Both the position numbers and the translations under genes were made by a program. From contig NZ_JAIQXE010000001.1 of assembly GCF_020076305.1 (NCBI RefSeq), positions 186,001-250,000 of the forward strand: 64,000 nucleotides of DNA. The letters run 5' to 3'. Shown here piece after piece: positions 55,138 to 64,000 of the stretch. Source of the stretch: Flavihumibacter profundi (GTDB lineage Bacteria > Bacteroidota > Bacteroidia > Chitinophagales > Chitinophagaceae). The notes under the pieces are model-generated. The model was not told the origin of the DNA. It did not search any database and saw nothing but the letters and a program-made list of their open reading frames with translations. The stretch's first letter is position 1. Each line of letters begins with the position of its first letter.

Positions 55138-55533
55138 TTATTGATTTTTGAGTGACAGTACGTATTTAACCATAGTCTTTGCATCATCTTCAGACAATTG
55201 CGGATGCGGAGTCATGGGAACCTGTCCCCAAACACCAGATCCACCTTTAATAACTTTGCTGGCAAGGTTTGCAATAGTAGCATCATCTGCAGTATATTTC
55301 TTGGCTACCTCAGAATAAGCCGGACCAATTGCTTTCTCATTTACTTTATGGCAGGTAAGGCAGTCATTGGATGCAATCAGCTCTACCCCTTTGTCATCCG
55401 CTGCAGCAGGGGGAGGTGCCGGTGCTGCCTGCTCAGTTGTAGCTTTACTGTCTTCTGCTTTTTTTTCAGAACTGTTACTAGCACATGCAATGGCGAAGGC
55501 GCTGATGCCTGCCACGAAAAGGAATTTTTTCAT
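55138..55533 (-). CDS. Lipoprotein cytochrome c
   Basis: This is a 131-residue cytochrome c of the c551/c552 class. The lipobox AIAC makes it a membrane-anchored periplasmic protein (Cys17). An Ala/Pro-rich linker (to about residue 46) precedes the haem motif CLTCH (Cys58, Cys61, His62), and Met107 in QVPMTPHPQLS is the probable axial ligand. It lies between a TIM-barrel isomerase gene and the DUF1080 gene in one operon. It is the likely electron acceptor for the GMC enzyme in this cluster. Confidence 0.92.
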   Translation of the reverse strand: MKKFLFVAGISAFAIACASNSSEKKAEDSKATTEQAAPAPPPAAADDKGVELIASNDCLTCHKVNEKAIGPAYSEVAKKYTADDATIANLASKVIKGGSGVWGQVPMTPHPQLSEDDAKTMVKYVLSLKNQ

Positions 55534-55546
55534 TGTTGTTTGTTTA

Positions 55547-56599
55547 TTAAATGCCTAGAATTTTTTTATTAAATGCTTCATCTGATCCTGTTCCTGCAAA
55601 ATCGTCAAAAGCTTTTTCTGTAACCCGGATAATCTGATCCTGTATAAAGATAGCGCCTTCTGCTGCTCCATCCTCAGGATGTTTCAGGCAACATTCCCAT
55701 TCCATTACCGCCCAGCCTTTGTAATCGTATGCAGCCAGTTTGCTGAAAATGGATCCGAAATCCACCTGCCCGTCGCCCAGTGAACGGAACCTTCCAGCCC
55801 TGTTGACCCAGCTTTGGTAACCTCCGTACACCCCCTGGCGTCCGGTCGGATTAAATTCTGCGTCCTTAACATGGAACATCCTGATGCGTTCATGATAAAT
55901 ATCAATGTACTCAAGGTAATTGAGGCATTGCAATACAAAATGGGAGGGATCGTACAATAAACATGCCCTTGGGTGATCGTTCACCTCCTTCAGGAACATT
56001 TCATAGGATACGCCATCATGAAGGTCTTCGCCGGGATGTATCTCATAGCAAAGGTCAACCCCGTTTTCATCAAAGACATCCAAAATAGGTTTCCACCTTT
56101 TTGCCAGTTCTTTAAACCCGGTTTCTACCAATCCGGCTGGTCTTTGAGGCCAGGGATAAACCGTGTGCCATAATAATGATCCGCTGAAAGTACCGTGCGC
56201 ATTGAGTCCCAGGTTCTGCGAGGCTTTAGCCGCATATTTTAATTGCTGTACTGCCCATTCTGTGCGGGCGTTTGCATTCCCCCTTACTGATTCAGGTGCA
56301 AAACCATCAAATAATTCATTGTATGCAGGATGGACTGCAACAAGTTGACCCTGTAAATGCGTAGATAATTCTGTAAGATGCAAGCCGCTTTCTTCCACAA
56401 TTCCCCTGATTTCATCTGCATATGTTTTGCTTTCAGCAGCTTTTTGCAGGTCAATACAGCGACTGTCCCAGGTCGGTATCTGCACACCTTTAAAACCAAG
56501 GGCTTCTGCCCAGAGGCAGATAGATTGCAGATTGTTGAATGGTACTTTGTCGCCAAGAAATTGGGCTAAGAAAATACCCGGACCTTTTAATGTTGTCAT
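55547..56599 (-). CDS. Cytoplasmic sugar phosphate isomerase/epimerase family protein
   Basis: This is a 350-residue TIM-barrel protein of the AP-endonuclease-2/xylose isomerase group without a signal peptide. Blocks include GFKGVQIPTWD, ELSTHLQGQLVAV, CYEIHPGEDLHDG, LYDPSHF and RMFHVKDAEF, carrying the Glu, Asp and His ligands of the family. It lies 13 nt before the cytochrome c gene and 50 nt after the Gfo/Idh/MocA gene. In such clusters it is thought to isomerise or epimerise keto-sugars after import. Confidence 0.9.
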   Translation of the reverse strand: MTTLKGPGIFLAQFLGDKVPFNNLQSICLWAEALGFKGVQIPTWDSRCIDLQKAAESKTYADEIRGIVEESGLHLTELSTHLQGQLVAVHPAYNELFDGFAPESVRGNANARTEWAVQQLKYAAKASQNLGLNAHGTFSGSLLWHTVYPWPQRPAGLVETGFKELAKRWKPILDVFDENGVDLCYEIHPGEDLHDGVSYEMFLKEVNDHPRACLLYDPSHFVLQCLNYLEYIDIYHERIRMFHVKDAEFNPTGRQGVYGGYQSWVNRAGRFRSLGDGQVDFGSIFSKLAAYDYKGWAVMEWECCLKHPEDGAAEGAIFIQDQIIRVTEKAFDDFAGTGSDEAFNKKILGI

Positions 56600-56649
56600 T
56601 CTTAAGCGTATTTAGTTTTTTAAAATCAAATCCTTTAACAGGCGAGGTT

Positions 56650-57807
56650 TCATACCTCAAAAGGCTGCCATTTCATTTCTGATGCAGCGCTCCGTACAAC
56701 GTTTTCAATAAATGCCATCCCCCTTATTCCTTCCTCAATACCGGGAAAATCGGTCCATTCCGGTTCCGGTCTTTTGCCCTCCAATTTTGCACCTAAGGTA
56801 TAAGCAAAATTGCGGTAAATATTTGCAAATGCCTCAAGGTATCCTTCCGGATGTCCGGCAGGGGTGCGGGTTCCTGCCCTGGAATAACTGCTTAGGTAAG
56901 GATTGCCAGCCCGAAGGATCTGGGTTGGTTCTTCCAGCCATTTCAGCAGGAGCGAATTGGCATCTTCCTGTTTCCATTCAAGTCCGGCTTTATCGCCATA
57001 AACCCTGATCTTAATATTATTTTCTTCACCAGCCGCTACCTGCGTTGCAAATAAAAATCCGCTTACCCCATTGTTAAACTTAAGCAATACACTGCCATCA
57101 TCATCAAGAAGCCTTCCCGGAACAACAATATTCATGTCTGCACACATTGCAATCACTGAATGACCACTTACATACTCTGCCATATTAAATGCGTGCGTAC
57201 CGATATCTCCCATGCAACCTGAAATTCCACTCCTTTTGGGATCAGTTCTCCAGGCTGCCTGTTTATAATTGCTGCCTTCCCGGAAGTTGGTGAGCCAGCC
57301 CTGCGGGTATTCTACGTATATTTTACGGATATTACCCAGCTTACCGGAAGCAATGACCTGGCGAGCTTCTTTCACCATTGGGTACCCTGTATAAGTATGC
57401 GTAAGGCAAAACAAAGCGCCGGTATCTTCAATTACTTTTTTTAAAGTTTTGGCTTCTTCCAGGGTGAAAGTTGCCGGCTTATCCAGCACTACATGAAAAC
57501 CATTCTCCATGGCCATTTTTGCAGGACCGAAATGCAAATGATTGGGTGTAACAATACTAACAAAATCCATCCTTTGGTCAGCAGGAAGTTCTTTCTCACG
57601 GGTTACCATTTCTTCATATGAACCGTAGATCCTTTCCGGAGAGAGGTGCAGGTCTTCCCCGCTTTGCCGGGCTTTTTCAATATTACTGCTTAAAGCCCCG
57701 CAAACCATTTCAATTTCACCATCCATAAAGGCAGCAATCCTGTGAACGGCGCCAATAAAGGCGTCCCTTCCGCCACCAACCATCCCCATCCTAAGTTTTC
57801 TCCTCAT
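56650..57807 (-). CDS. Gfo/Idh/MocA family oxidoreductase
   Basis: This is a 385-residue cytoplasmic NAD(P)-dependent dehydrogenase. The Rossmann motif is near the start (MGMVGGGRDAFIGAVHR), with the substrate-binding DKPATFTLEEAK loop and a conserved GDIGTHAFN His motif in the C-terminal domain. No signal peptide is seen. It is 11 nt behind the gluconate-dehydrogenase subunit gene and 50 nt before the isomerase gene. Members of this family in keto-sugar loci reduce 3-keto-sugars to sugars; the exact substrate is inferred. Confidence 0.93.
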   Translation of the reverse strand: MRRKLRMGMVGGGRDAFIGAVHRIAAFMDGEIEMVCGALSSNIEKARQSGEDLHLSPERIYGSYEEMVTREKELPADQRMDFVSIVTPNHLHFGPAKMAMENGFHVVLDKPATFTLEEAKTLKKVIEDTGALFCLTHTYTGYPMVKEARQVIASGKLGNIRKIYVEYPQGWLTNFREGSNYKQAAWRTDPKRSGISGCMGDIGTHAFNMAEYVSGHSVIAMCADMNIVVPGRLLDDDGSVLLKFNNGVSGFLFATQVAAGEENNIKIRVYGDKAGLEWKQEDANSLLLKWLEEPTQILRAGNPYLSSYSRAGTRTPAGHPEGYLEAFANIYRNFAYTLGAKLEGKRPEPEWTDFPGIEEGIRGMAFIENVVRSAASEMKWQPFEV

Positions 57808-57818
57808 TGCGCTGGACG

Positions 57819-58484
57819 TTATACATTAAAGCTTATACATTCTTTCAATTCCTTCTCGGTATAAGCAAGTTTGTATTGTTTCAGTACATCATCAGGGATT
57901 CCATTATACTGGTTGGGTTTGTTCCCCTGGTAGCCGATATCCTTTACACCAATTTCAGAAGTGTAAAATCCAGTACATACCAGGTCCCTTACCAGGTTGA
58001 AAAAGGAAACCCCCTGTGCCATTTCCGGTTTGGCTTTAGCCGGGTATGCAATCTGGTCAACCATGGCAATCCGCTGGGTTTCACTGCAATCAATAAACGC
58101 TTTTTCAAATTGTTTTAAACACTGCAGATCAAGCCAGCGCAAACCTCCCCTCATGGGGATTTGGTGTTCCGGCATGTCTTTTACAATGAATTCAATAAAA
58201 TCGGTCACTTTAGCATCCGATGCACTTCCACTCACTTCATCTTTTGGAATGATAATATCACCCAGTATGGTGATTGTGGCAAGTTCATGGTCGTTGAAGA
58301 ATTTTTCTGCATTCAGCTTTACCAGGTAAGCCTTCTCTTCTTCCATCCTGTCTGGCCCCAGGCCAATAGCTGCAGGAGCAGTATCGGCCGTTGTTTTTTT
58401 ATCAGCCTCTTTACAGGCATCTAATAAAATGCCAGTTGATAGCGTGCCCAGCGCAATGGCTTTAAGCGATTTCCTTCTGTCCAT
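57819..58484 (-). CDS. Gluconate 2-dehydrogenase subunit 3-like Tat protein
   Basis: This is a 221-residue protein with a twin-arginine leader (DRRKSLKAIAL) followed by a lipobox-like LLDAC (Cys24). The mature part shows the gluconate 2-dehydrogenase subunit 3 pattern (FFNDHELATITILGDIIIP, and KAFIDCSETQR). In known three-part dehydrogenases this small subunit carries the Tat signal and helps to export the flavoprotein subunit. It lies 15 nt behind the GMC gene and 11 nt before the Gfo/Idh/MocA gene, consistent with a heteromeric GMC complex. Confidence 0.9.
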   Translation of the reverse strand: MDRRKSLKAIALGTLSTGILLDACKEADKKTTADTAPAAIGLGPDRMEEEKAYLVKLNAEKFFNDHELATITILGDIIIPKDEVSGSASDAKVTDFIEFIVKDMPEHQIPMRGGLRWLDLQCLKQFEKAFIDCSETQRIAMVDQIAYPAKAKPEMAQGVSFFNLVRDLVCTGFYTSEIGVKDIGYQGNKPNQYNGIPDDVLKQYKLAYTEKELKECISFNV

Positions 58485-58499
58485 TTTGTACTGTATTTA

Positions 58500-60239
58500 T
58501 TAGATATTTTGTTTTTTCAATTGGTCAATGATATATTCACTGGCTCGCATGGATAGTGCCAGGATTGTCCAGGTAATATTCTTGTCTGCCTGCGAAACAA
58601 AGGCCGCACCATCAACAACGAAGAGGTTTTTACAATCATGGGCCTGGTTCCATTTATTGAGGGCAGAGTTTTTAGGATCATTACCCATCCGTGCTGTACC
58701 GGCTTCATGGATAATTTTTCCGGGAGAATGAAGTCCATAGTTATTTTCCGGGCCATCATCTCCACCCCAGGTAACAATGGCTCCCATATTGTGCATGATT
58801 TCCTTAAAGGTCTCTTTCATATGTTTTGCCTGTTTGATTTCATGGTCACTCCACTTCACATTGAACTTCAATACAGGAATACCATATTTGTCTACCACAT
58901 TAGGATCGATCTCACAATAGTTAGTGCGATAGGCAATAGCTTCGCCGCGGCCGGCCATACCTACGCTGGCTCCATAAAAGAAACGCTGGTCTTCTTTCAG
59001 CGATGCCCCATAACCACCAGCCTCTTTTTGTTTTCCATTCACCAGGTACTTTCCATTCATGTCTTGCATACCCATTCCAAAACCATAAGAGGGCTGGCTC
59101 ATTCCGCCCCAGTATTCAATATGGTATCCTCTTGGGAAATCGAGCTTTTTGTTATCCAGCCACCACGGTGAATAAATATGCATACCACCCACACCATCTT
59201 CATTGTATCTTTTACGACCCATGAGTGTCGGAAGTACACCGCCGAGGTCGGCACCGGTGGAATCATGCAGGTAACGACCGACTACATCACTTGAATTGGC
59301 CAGTCCATTTGGATGTCGTGCTGATTTTGAGTTCAGCATGATGCGTGATGTTTCACAAGCGCTGGCGGCCAGGATCACCACTTTACCATTCACCTGGTAT
59401 TCCAGGTTATCAATTTTATTAATATAAGCAACACCTGTTGCTTTGCCTTCTTTATCCGTCATTACTTCACGGGCCATGGCGTTTGGAACGACCTCTACAT
59501 TTCCGGTTGCGATAGCTGGTTTAACCAGTACGCTGGAAGAAGAGAAATCACCATAAACCTGGCACGAGCGGTTACATTGTGCACAAAAGAAGCAGGCCCC
59601 CCGGCTATCGTTGATTTTTTTGGTGAGGATAGACAACCGTGAAGGAATTACTTTCACACCGGAAGAAGTTGCACCATTTTTGATCATTAATTCGTGTAAC
59701 CTTGGTCTGGGTGGCGGAAGGAAGTATCCATCCGGATCGTTTTCCAGGCCTTCATTAGTTCCAAACACACCAATCAGCTGGTCGATCTTATCATAATATG
59801 GTTTGATGTCTTCATAACCAATGGGCCAGTCGTCACCTAATCCGTCAATACTTTTCCTTTTGAAGTCTTTCGGACCGAAGCGCAGGGAAATCCGGCCCCA
59901 GTGATTGGTCCGTCCACCCAGCATACGGGCCCGCCACCAATCCCATTGTGTTCCTTCTTCTTTAGTATAAGGTTCACCATCTATTTCCCAGCCCCAGTAA
60001 GAAGCATCAAAATCACCAAAGGGCCTGTGTTTGGTACTCGCGCCCCTTCTTGGAGAATCCCAGGGATTTTTTAATTGAGAACTGTTTTTCGCAGGATCGA
60101 ATATAGGTCCCGCTTCCAATAAACAAACCTTTAAGCCGGCATTAGCGAGTACATAGGCTGCCATACCACCACCGGCACCGGAGCCTACAATAACCACATC
60201 ATAATTCGTTGGCTGTTTTTTTATTTGGAGATCGCCCAT
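58500..60239 (-). CDS. GMC-family oxidoreductase with cysteine cluster (3-keto-sugar dehydrogenase-like)
   Basis: This is a 579-residue FAD flavoprotein from the ATG at 60239; an upstream ATG gives an unlikely extension. The N-terminal FAD motif is [13 protein letters not shown], and the catalytic His and Asn are in HEAGTARMG and KNITWTIL. Cys216, 219, 222 and 226 lie in [11 protein letters not shown], suggesting an iron-sulphur cluster as in fructose- or glucoside 3-dehydrogenases. It has no signal peptide and would be exported with its Tat small subunit. It resembles the LacA/G3DH type, oxidising glycosides to 3-keto forms and passing electrons to cytochrome c. Confidence 0.93.
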   Translation of the reverse strand: MGDLQIKKQPTNYDVVIVGSGAGGGMAAYVLANAGLKVCLLEAGPIFDPAKNSSQLKNPWDSPRRGASTKHRPFGDFDASYWGWEIDGEPYTKEEGTQWDWWRARMLGGRTNHWGRISLRFGPKDFKRKSIDGLGDDWPIGYEDIKPYYDKIDQLIGVFGTNEGLENDPDGYFLPPPRPRLHELMIKNGATSSGVKVIPSRLSILTKKINDSRGACFFCAQCNRSCQVYGDFSSSSVLVKPAIATGNVEVVPNAMAREVMTDKEGKATGVAYINKIDNLEYQVNGKVVILAASACETSRIMLNSKSARHPNGLANSSDVVGRYLHDSTGADLGGVLPTLMGRKRYNEDGVGGMHIYSPWWLDNKKLDFPRGYHIEYWGGMSQPSYGFGMGMQDMNGKYLVNGKQKEAGGYGASLKEDQRFFYGASVGMAGRGEAIAYRTNYCEIDPNVVDKYGIPVLKFNVKWSDHEIKQAKHMKETFKEIMHNMGAIVTWGGDDGPENNYGLHSPGKIIHEAGTARMGNDPKNSALNKWNQAHDCKNLFVVDGAAFVSQADKNITWTILALSMRASEYIIDQLKKQNI

Positions 60240-60471
60240 CGTTAGAAAAGTATTTAAATGAAGTAAGACGGCTAAATTAATAGGTTTCAACCAATTCTGG
60301 TGGTGAAAATCATGCCCGTGGAGATGCTGATAAAAAAGTTGATAAATTGGTTAAAATAGGATTATAGGGGGTGGTGTATCTATTTTTTTTTTGAATACGG
60401 GTTAAAGAGTGTCATAAATACACTTGAATCCCATAAATTTATAACTGCTCTGAATGAGTTAAACCAACGTT
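60240..60471. promoter_or_regulatory. Divergent promoter region between the two keto-sugar operons
   Basis: This stretch of 232 nt separates the GMC operon (minus) from the MFS operon (plus). It is AT-rich and contains a T10 run near 60384-60393. No single TAnnTTTG pair stood out on either strand. A shared regulator site is likely here but not identified. Confidence 0.4.
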
Positions 60472-61746
60472 ATGCAAGCCAAAATTAACCGTAACAAATT
60501 ATTTGTTGCCAGCTGCCTCTCTTTGCTGGTCACGTCTCTTTCCTTCGGAATCCGGGCCGGAATTTTAAGCCGCCTGGGAGTAGATTTCCACCTTGACGCT
60601 TCCCAACTTGCCTCTGTTGCTGCTACTGCCTTCTGGGGTTTTCCCCTTGCCGTAGTTATTGGAGGAATGGTTGTAGATGTCATTGGTATGAAACGTCTTT
60701 TAGTTATTGCTTTCTTCTTCCATCTTGCCGGAATTTTACTGACCATTTTTGCCGGTGGGTTCTGGACGCTTTTCATTTCAACTTTATTAATAGGAATTGC
60801 GAATGGTACTGTGGAAGCGGCTTGTAACCCGCTTGTGGCAACCATGTTTCCTGATAATAAAACTACAAAACTGAATCATTTCCACCTTTGGTTTCCAGGT
60901 GGTATCGTAATCGGTACATTAATTGTATTCTTTTTTGATAAGTTGGGTATAGGCTGGCAGGTACAGGTTGCCATGATGATTATTCCTACACTTATTTATG
61001 GATACCTGTTTTACCGGTTGGAATTTCCAGTTACAGAGCGCGTTGCGTCGGGTGTTTCCACATCAGAAATGTATAAAGCTGTTGCAACACCACTCTTTGT
61101 TTTTATGTTCGTATGTATGTTTGGTACTGCCATCACTGAATTATTCACTGGTCAATGGGTGGGTGTTTTGCTGAATAATGTTACTGATAACGCAATTTTG
61201 ATCTTAACCATTACAACCGGGGTTATGGTTGTAGGCCGGGGACTCGCAGAACCTGTTGTTCATCGTTTTTCTCCTGCGGGGGTTCTGCTGATGTCTGCAA
61301 TTATGGCTGCCCTCGGAATTTACCTTTTAAGCAGTCTTAGTGGCAATGGATTGTATTTCGCAGCCATTATTTTTGGAATAGGTGTATGTTATTTCTGGCC
61401 AACCATGCTTGGTTTTATTGCTGAGAATGTTCCGAAATCCGGTGCATTAGGTATGAACCTGATGGGTGGGGCGGGTATGTTTGCAGTATCTATATATACT
61501 TTATTTATGGGTGGCTTTTATGACCGTTTGATTGCGGCTAAACTTCCTGCTGGCGCAACCCTCGATGCTTACCGCTCTGCTGCAGCCGGAACTACGGAGG
61601 CAACCGAATATGCACAGGCACAGTTGACTGCCGGGCCTGAAGTTCTAAGGGCCACCGCAATTATCCCTGTTATCCTGGTTGTGGCATTTACCGGACTCGT
61701 AATTTTTATGAAAAGCAGAAAAAAGGTTGCTGTTGCAGGAGCCTGA
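60472..61746 (+). CDS. MFS transporter, probably for sugars or keto-sugars
   Basis: This is a 424-residue inner-membrane transporter with about twelve helices. The loop between helices 2 and 3 has DVIGMKR, and other MFS features such as the ANGTVEAACNPLVATMFP stretch and the FGTAITELFTGQWV helix are visible. It begins the plus-strand operon divergent from the GMC genes. Its stop overlaps the start of a Tat-exported TIM-barrel gene by one base. Position suggests uptake of the cleavage products of periplasmic glycoside oxidation. Confidence 0.9.
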   Translation: MQAKINRNKLFVASCLSLLVTSLSFGIRAGILSRLGVDFHLDASQLASVAATAFWGFPLAVVIGGMVVDVIGMKRLLVIAFFFHLAGILLTIFAGGFWTLFISTLLIGIANGTVEAACNPLVATMFPDNKTTKLNHFHLWFPGGIVIGTLIVFFFDKLGIGWQVQVAMMIIPTLIYGYLFYRLEFPVTERVASGVSTSEMYKAVATPLFVFMFVCMFGTAITELFTGQWVGVLLNNVTDNAILILTITTGVMVVGRGLAEPVVHRFSPAGVLLMSAIMAALGIYLLSSLSGNGLYFAAIIFGIGVCYFWPTMLGFIAENVPKSGALGMNLMGGAGMFAVSIYTLFMGGFYDRLIAAKLPAGATLDAYRSAAAGTTEATEYAQAQLTAGPEVLRATAIIPVILVVAFTGLVIFMKSRKKVAVAGA

Positions 61747-62642
61747 TGAATAATTATATGAATACAGAAAACTCTAGAAGGGATGCTGTTAAAAAAATGC
61801 TGGCGGCAGGTGCAGGGGTTGCATTTGCGCCAATTGCCGGCATGGCTTCCTGCTCTGAACAAGCTGAACATCACAATATGAAAGGGAATATTAACCATTC
61901 TGTGTGCAGGTGGACATATGGCCATTTGACTCTGGATGAATTATGTACAGCCGCAAAGGACATTGGACTTAAAGCAATTGACCTGGTTGGTCCTAAGGAT
62001 TGGGAAACCCTTCGCAAATACGGACTGGATTCCTCCATGTGCAATGGTGCGGAAATAAACCTGGTAGATGGGTTTAACCACAAAGAAAACCATGACACAC
62101 TTGTAAAAAACTATACTGACGTTATTTCACTGGCTGCAAAGGCAGGCTATAAGAACCTGATTTGTTTCAGTGGAAACAGGAATGGTATGGATGATGAAAC
62201 GGGGTTGAAGAATTCTGTAGAAGGGCTTAAGAAAATCCTGTCGCATGCTGAGAAAAACGGCATCATCCTGCAAATGGAATTGTTGAACAGCCGGGTAGAC
62301 CATAAGGATTACATGTGTGATAAATCGGTCTGGGGTATTGAACTCTGTAAAAGGCTGGATTCGCCAAATTTTAAATTGCTGTTCGATATCTACCACATGC
62401 AGATCGATGAAGGAGACATCATGCGGTCTATACAGAATAACCACCAGTATTTCGGGCATTACCACACCGGCGGTAACCCTGGCCGTCATGAAATTGACGA
62501 AAGCCAGGAACTGTATTATCCAGCAATTATGAAAACAATAGTCGCAACCGGCTTCAAAGGTTATGTAGCGCAGGAATTCATTCCCACTGCAACAGATAAA
62601 ATCGCTTCTTTAAGGAAAGCTGTTCAATTATGTGATGTTTAA
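61746..62642 (+). CDS. Tat-exported TIM-barrel (hydroxypyruvate isomerase-like) protein
   Basis: This is a 298-residue protein with a Tat leader (SRRDAVKKML) and a lipobox-like MASC near residue 35. The mature domain is an AP-endonuclease-2-type TIM barrel with GLKAIDLVGPKDW, ILQMELLNSRVDH, LLFDIYHMQIDEG and YVAQEFIPT, and retains Glu, Asp and His metal ligands. It resembles hydroxypyruvate isomerase-like proteins. The gene overlaps the MFS stop by one base and precedes the second GMC gene by 80 nt. A periplasmic isomerase acting with that GMC enzyme is inferred. Confidence 0.88.
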   Translation: MNNYMNTENSRRDAVKKMLAAGAGVAFAPIAGMASCSEQAEHHNMKGNINHSVCRWTYGHLTLDELCTAAKDIGLKAIDLVGPKDWETLRKYGLDSSMCNGAEINLVDGFNHKENHDTLVKNYTDVISLAAKAGYKNLICFSGNRNGMDDETGLKNSVEGLKKILSHAEKNGIILQMELLNSRVDHKDYMCDKSVWGIELCKRLDSPNFKLLFDIYHMQIDEGDIMRSIQNNHQYFGHYHTGGNPGRHEIDESQELYYPAIMKTIVATGFKGYVAQEFIPTATDKIASLRKAVQLCDV

Positions 62643-62722
62643 CGATGGTTAATCTGCATCAATTGATGGGAAAGCTACCGTATTGAGATTATATTTATAA
62701 ACAAACTACTAAAAAAACTGCT

Positions 62723-64000
62723 ATGGCTGATAATACTTATGACGCAATCGTAATTGGCTCCGGAATCAGTGGAGGTTGGGCCGCAAAGGAATTGACCGAA
62801 AAAGGGCTGAAGGTCATTATGCTGGAAAGGGGAAGGAATGTTGAGCATATTAAAGATTACGTCAGCGCGAATAAACACCCCTGGGATTTCCCGCACCGGG
62901 GCGGAAGGACCCAGGAAATGATAGCGAATTACCCGGTGCTGAAAAGGGATTACCCGCTCAATGAAACAAACCTTAGTTTTTGGGTGAATGAGAAGGAGTC
63001 TCCATATACTGAGGTAAAGCGTTTCGACTGGTTCAGGGGTTATCAGGTAGGTGGGCGTTCACTTACCTGGGGGCGCCAGAGCTATCGCTGGAGTGATTTT
63101 GATTTTGAAGCCAATGCACAGGATGGCCACGGGGTTGACTGGCCAATCCGCTATAAGGATATTGCGCCCTGGTATAGCTATGCAGAAAAATTTGCCGGTG
63201 TAAACGGGGCAAAAGAAGGACTGCCGCAATTGCCTGACGGTGAGTTCCTGCCTCCTATGGAAATGAATTGTGTTGAAAAAGATGTCAGGACCAGGATCGA
63301 AAAAGCATTTAATGGTAAGCGTCCTTTTATTATGGGAAGAAGCGCAAACCTTACTGTTCCGCATAATAACCGTACAAATTGCCAGTACCGCAATAAATGC
63401 TGGCTGGGTTGCCCCTTTGGCGCCTATTTCAGCACACAATCTGCTACCTTACCTGCAGCTATGGCAACGGGTAAACTCACCCTCCGGCCTTTTTCAATCG
63501 TTACGAAAATCCTGTACGATAAGGATACCAAAAAAGCAAAAGGGGTAGAAGTTCTGGATGCAGAAACCAACAAGACATACGAGTACTTTGCAAAGATTGT
63601 GTTCGTGAATGCATCAGCCCTCAACTCTACCTGGATACTTATGAATTCAGCTACAGATATCTGGCCCGATGGTTTAGGCAGCAGCAGCAATGCACTGGGC
63701 CATAACCTTATGGACCACCACTTAGGTGTTTATGCAGGCGGGCTGGTGGAAGGCTATGAAGACCAGTATTACTTTGGTCGCCGTGCGAATGGTATTTATA
63801 TTCCAAGGTACCGTAACCTCTTTGGGGAAAAGCGCGATTATGTTCGTGGCTTTGGTTACCAGGGTGGTGCAAGCCGCCAGGGATGGGCCAGGGAAATTCC
63901 TGAATTCAATATAGGAGCAGAATTTAAGGAAGCACTAACAGAACCGGGTCATTGGACCATGGGCATTGGAGGTTTCGGGGAAATGTTACCTTACCATGAA
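62723..64000 (+). CDS. GMC-family oxidoreductase, second copy, truncated by window end
   Basis: The ATG at 62723 opens a frame that runs to the end of the window (426 codons seen, no stop). The FAD motif AIVIGSGISGGWAAKEL is at the N-terminus, followed by GYQVGGRSLTWGRQS and a cysteine cluster, Cys220, Cys226 and Cys230 in NCQYRNKCWLGC. These Cys are spaced differently from those of the first GMC protein. The C-terminal His-Asn region lies beyond 64000. It is the third gene of the plus-strand operon and probably part of the same sugar-oxidation system; its partner small subunit may lie downstream. Confidence 0.92.
   Translation, partial: MADNTYDAIVIGSGISGGWAAKELTEKGLKVIMLERGRNVEHIKDYVSANKHPWDFPHRGGRTQEMIANYPVLKRDYPLNETNLSFWVNEKESPYTEVKRFDWFRGYQVGGRSLTWGRQSYRWSDFDFEANAQDGHGVDWPIRYKDIAPWYSYAEKFAGVNGAKEGLPQLPDGEFLPPMEMNCVEKDVRTRIEKAFNGKRPFIMGRSANLTVPHNNRTNCQYRNKCWLGCPFGAYFSTQSATLPAAMATGKLTLRPFSIVTKILYDKDTKKAKGVEVLDAETNKTYEYFAKIVFVNASALNSTWILMNSATDIWPDGLGSSSNALGHNLMDHHLGVYAGGLVEGYEDQYYFGRRANGIYIPRYRNLFGEKRDYVRGFGYQGGASRQGWAREIPEFNIGAEFKEALTEPGHWTMGIGGFGEMLPYHE

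Overview
The window is ordinary chromosome of a free-living Bacteroidota bacterium, most likely a member of the Chitinophagaceae. This rests on a type III glutamine synthetase, a C-terminal type IX secretion (T9SS) sorting domain, DUF4270 and DUF4421 proteins, a bacterial ComA-type phosphosulfolactate synthase, a ClpC with no McsA/McsB genes next to it, and Bacteroidota-type promoters (TTTG, about 19 bp, TAnnTTTG) before rpsL, purL, cmk and other genes. I see no insertion sequence, prophage, CRISPR array or rRNA operon. One tRNA gene (Asp, GTC) is present.

Layout. 0.3-9.8 kb: membrane and envelope genes (flippase-like protein, a CDF zinc exporter overlapping mgtE, a large MscS-type channel, DUF4421, a PagL-like lipid A deacylase). 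9.8-10.8 kb: a small basic protein, an unusual inverted repeat built of 11-nt units, and tRNA-Asp. 10.9-14.8 kb: accA, dapA and a LytS/LytR-type two-component pair. 14.8-18.5 kb: a Kelch lipoprotein facing a DUF4270 lipoprotein and beta-barrel pair. 18.6-30 kb: STAS-rnz, clpC, a T9SS-secreted polysaccharide lyase, cmk, a secreted M24 peptidase and glnN. 30-38 kb: a polytopic membrane protein and glycosyltransferase, purL, hldD, proC and dienelactone hydrolase. 38-51.4 kb: pyrG, yidC, a TPR protein, comA-aroE, an ECF sigma and anti-sigma pair, rdgB, ilvE and rpsL-rpsG.

51.5-64 kb is the most coherent accessory region. A minus-strand run encodes a GMC flavoprotein, a gluconate-2-dehydrogenase subunit 3-like Tat protein, a Gfo/Idh/MocA oxidoreductase, a TIM-barrel isomerase, a lipoprotein cytochrome c and a DUF1080 protein, followed beyond a terminator by ThuA. 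Diverging from it are an MFS transporter, a Tat-exported TIM-barrel protein and a second GMC enzyme that is cut by the window end. This fits an oxidoreductive (3-keto-sugar) route of glycoside breakdown: periplasmic oxidation by a GMC/small-subunit/cytochrome c complex, cleavage by a DUF1080 enzyme, then uptake and cytoplasmic isomerisation or reduction. Between rpsG and this region lies a compact two-gene unit, a HipA-type kinase overlapping DUF3037, whose function is unknown and which is the best candidate here for an undescribed two-protein system.

Gene starts were moved to internal ATGs where the longest frame began at an implausible TTG or GTG or lacked a proper signal peptide. Family assignments come from motif recognition without database searches.
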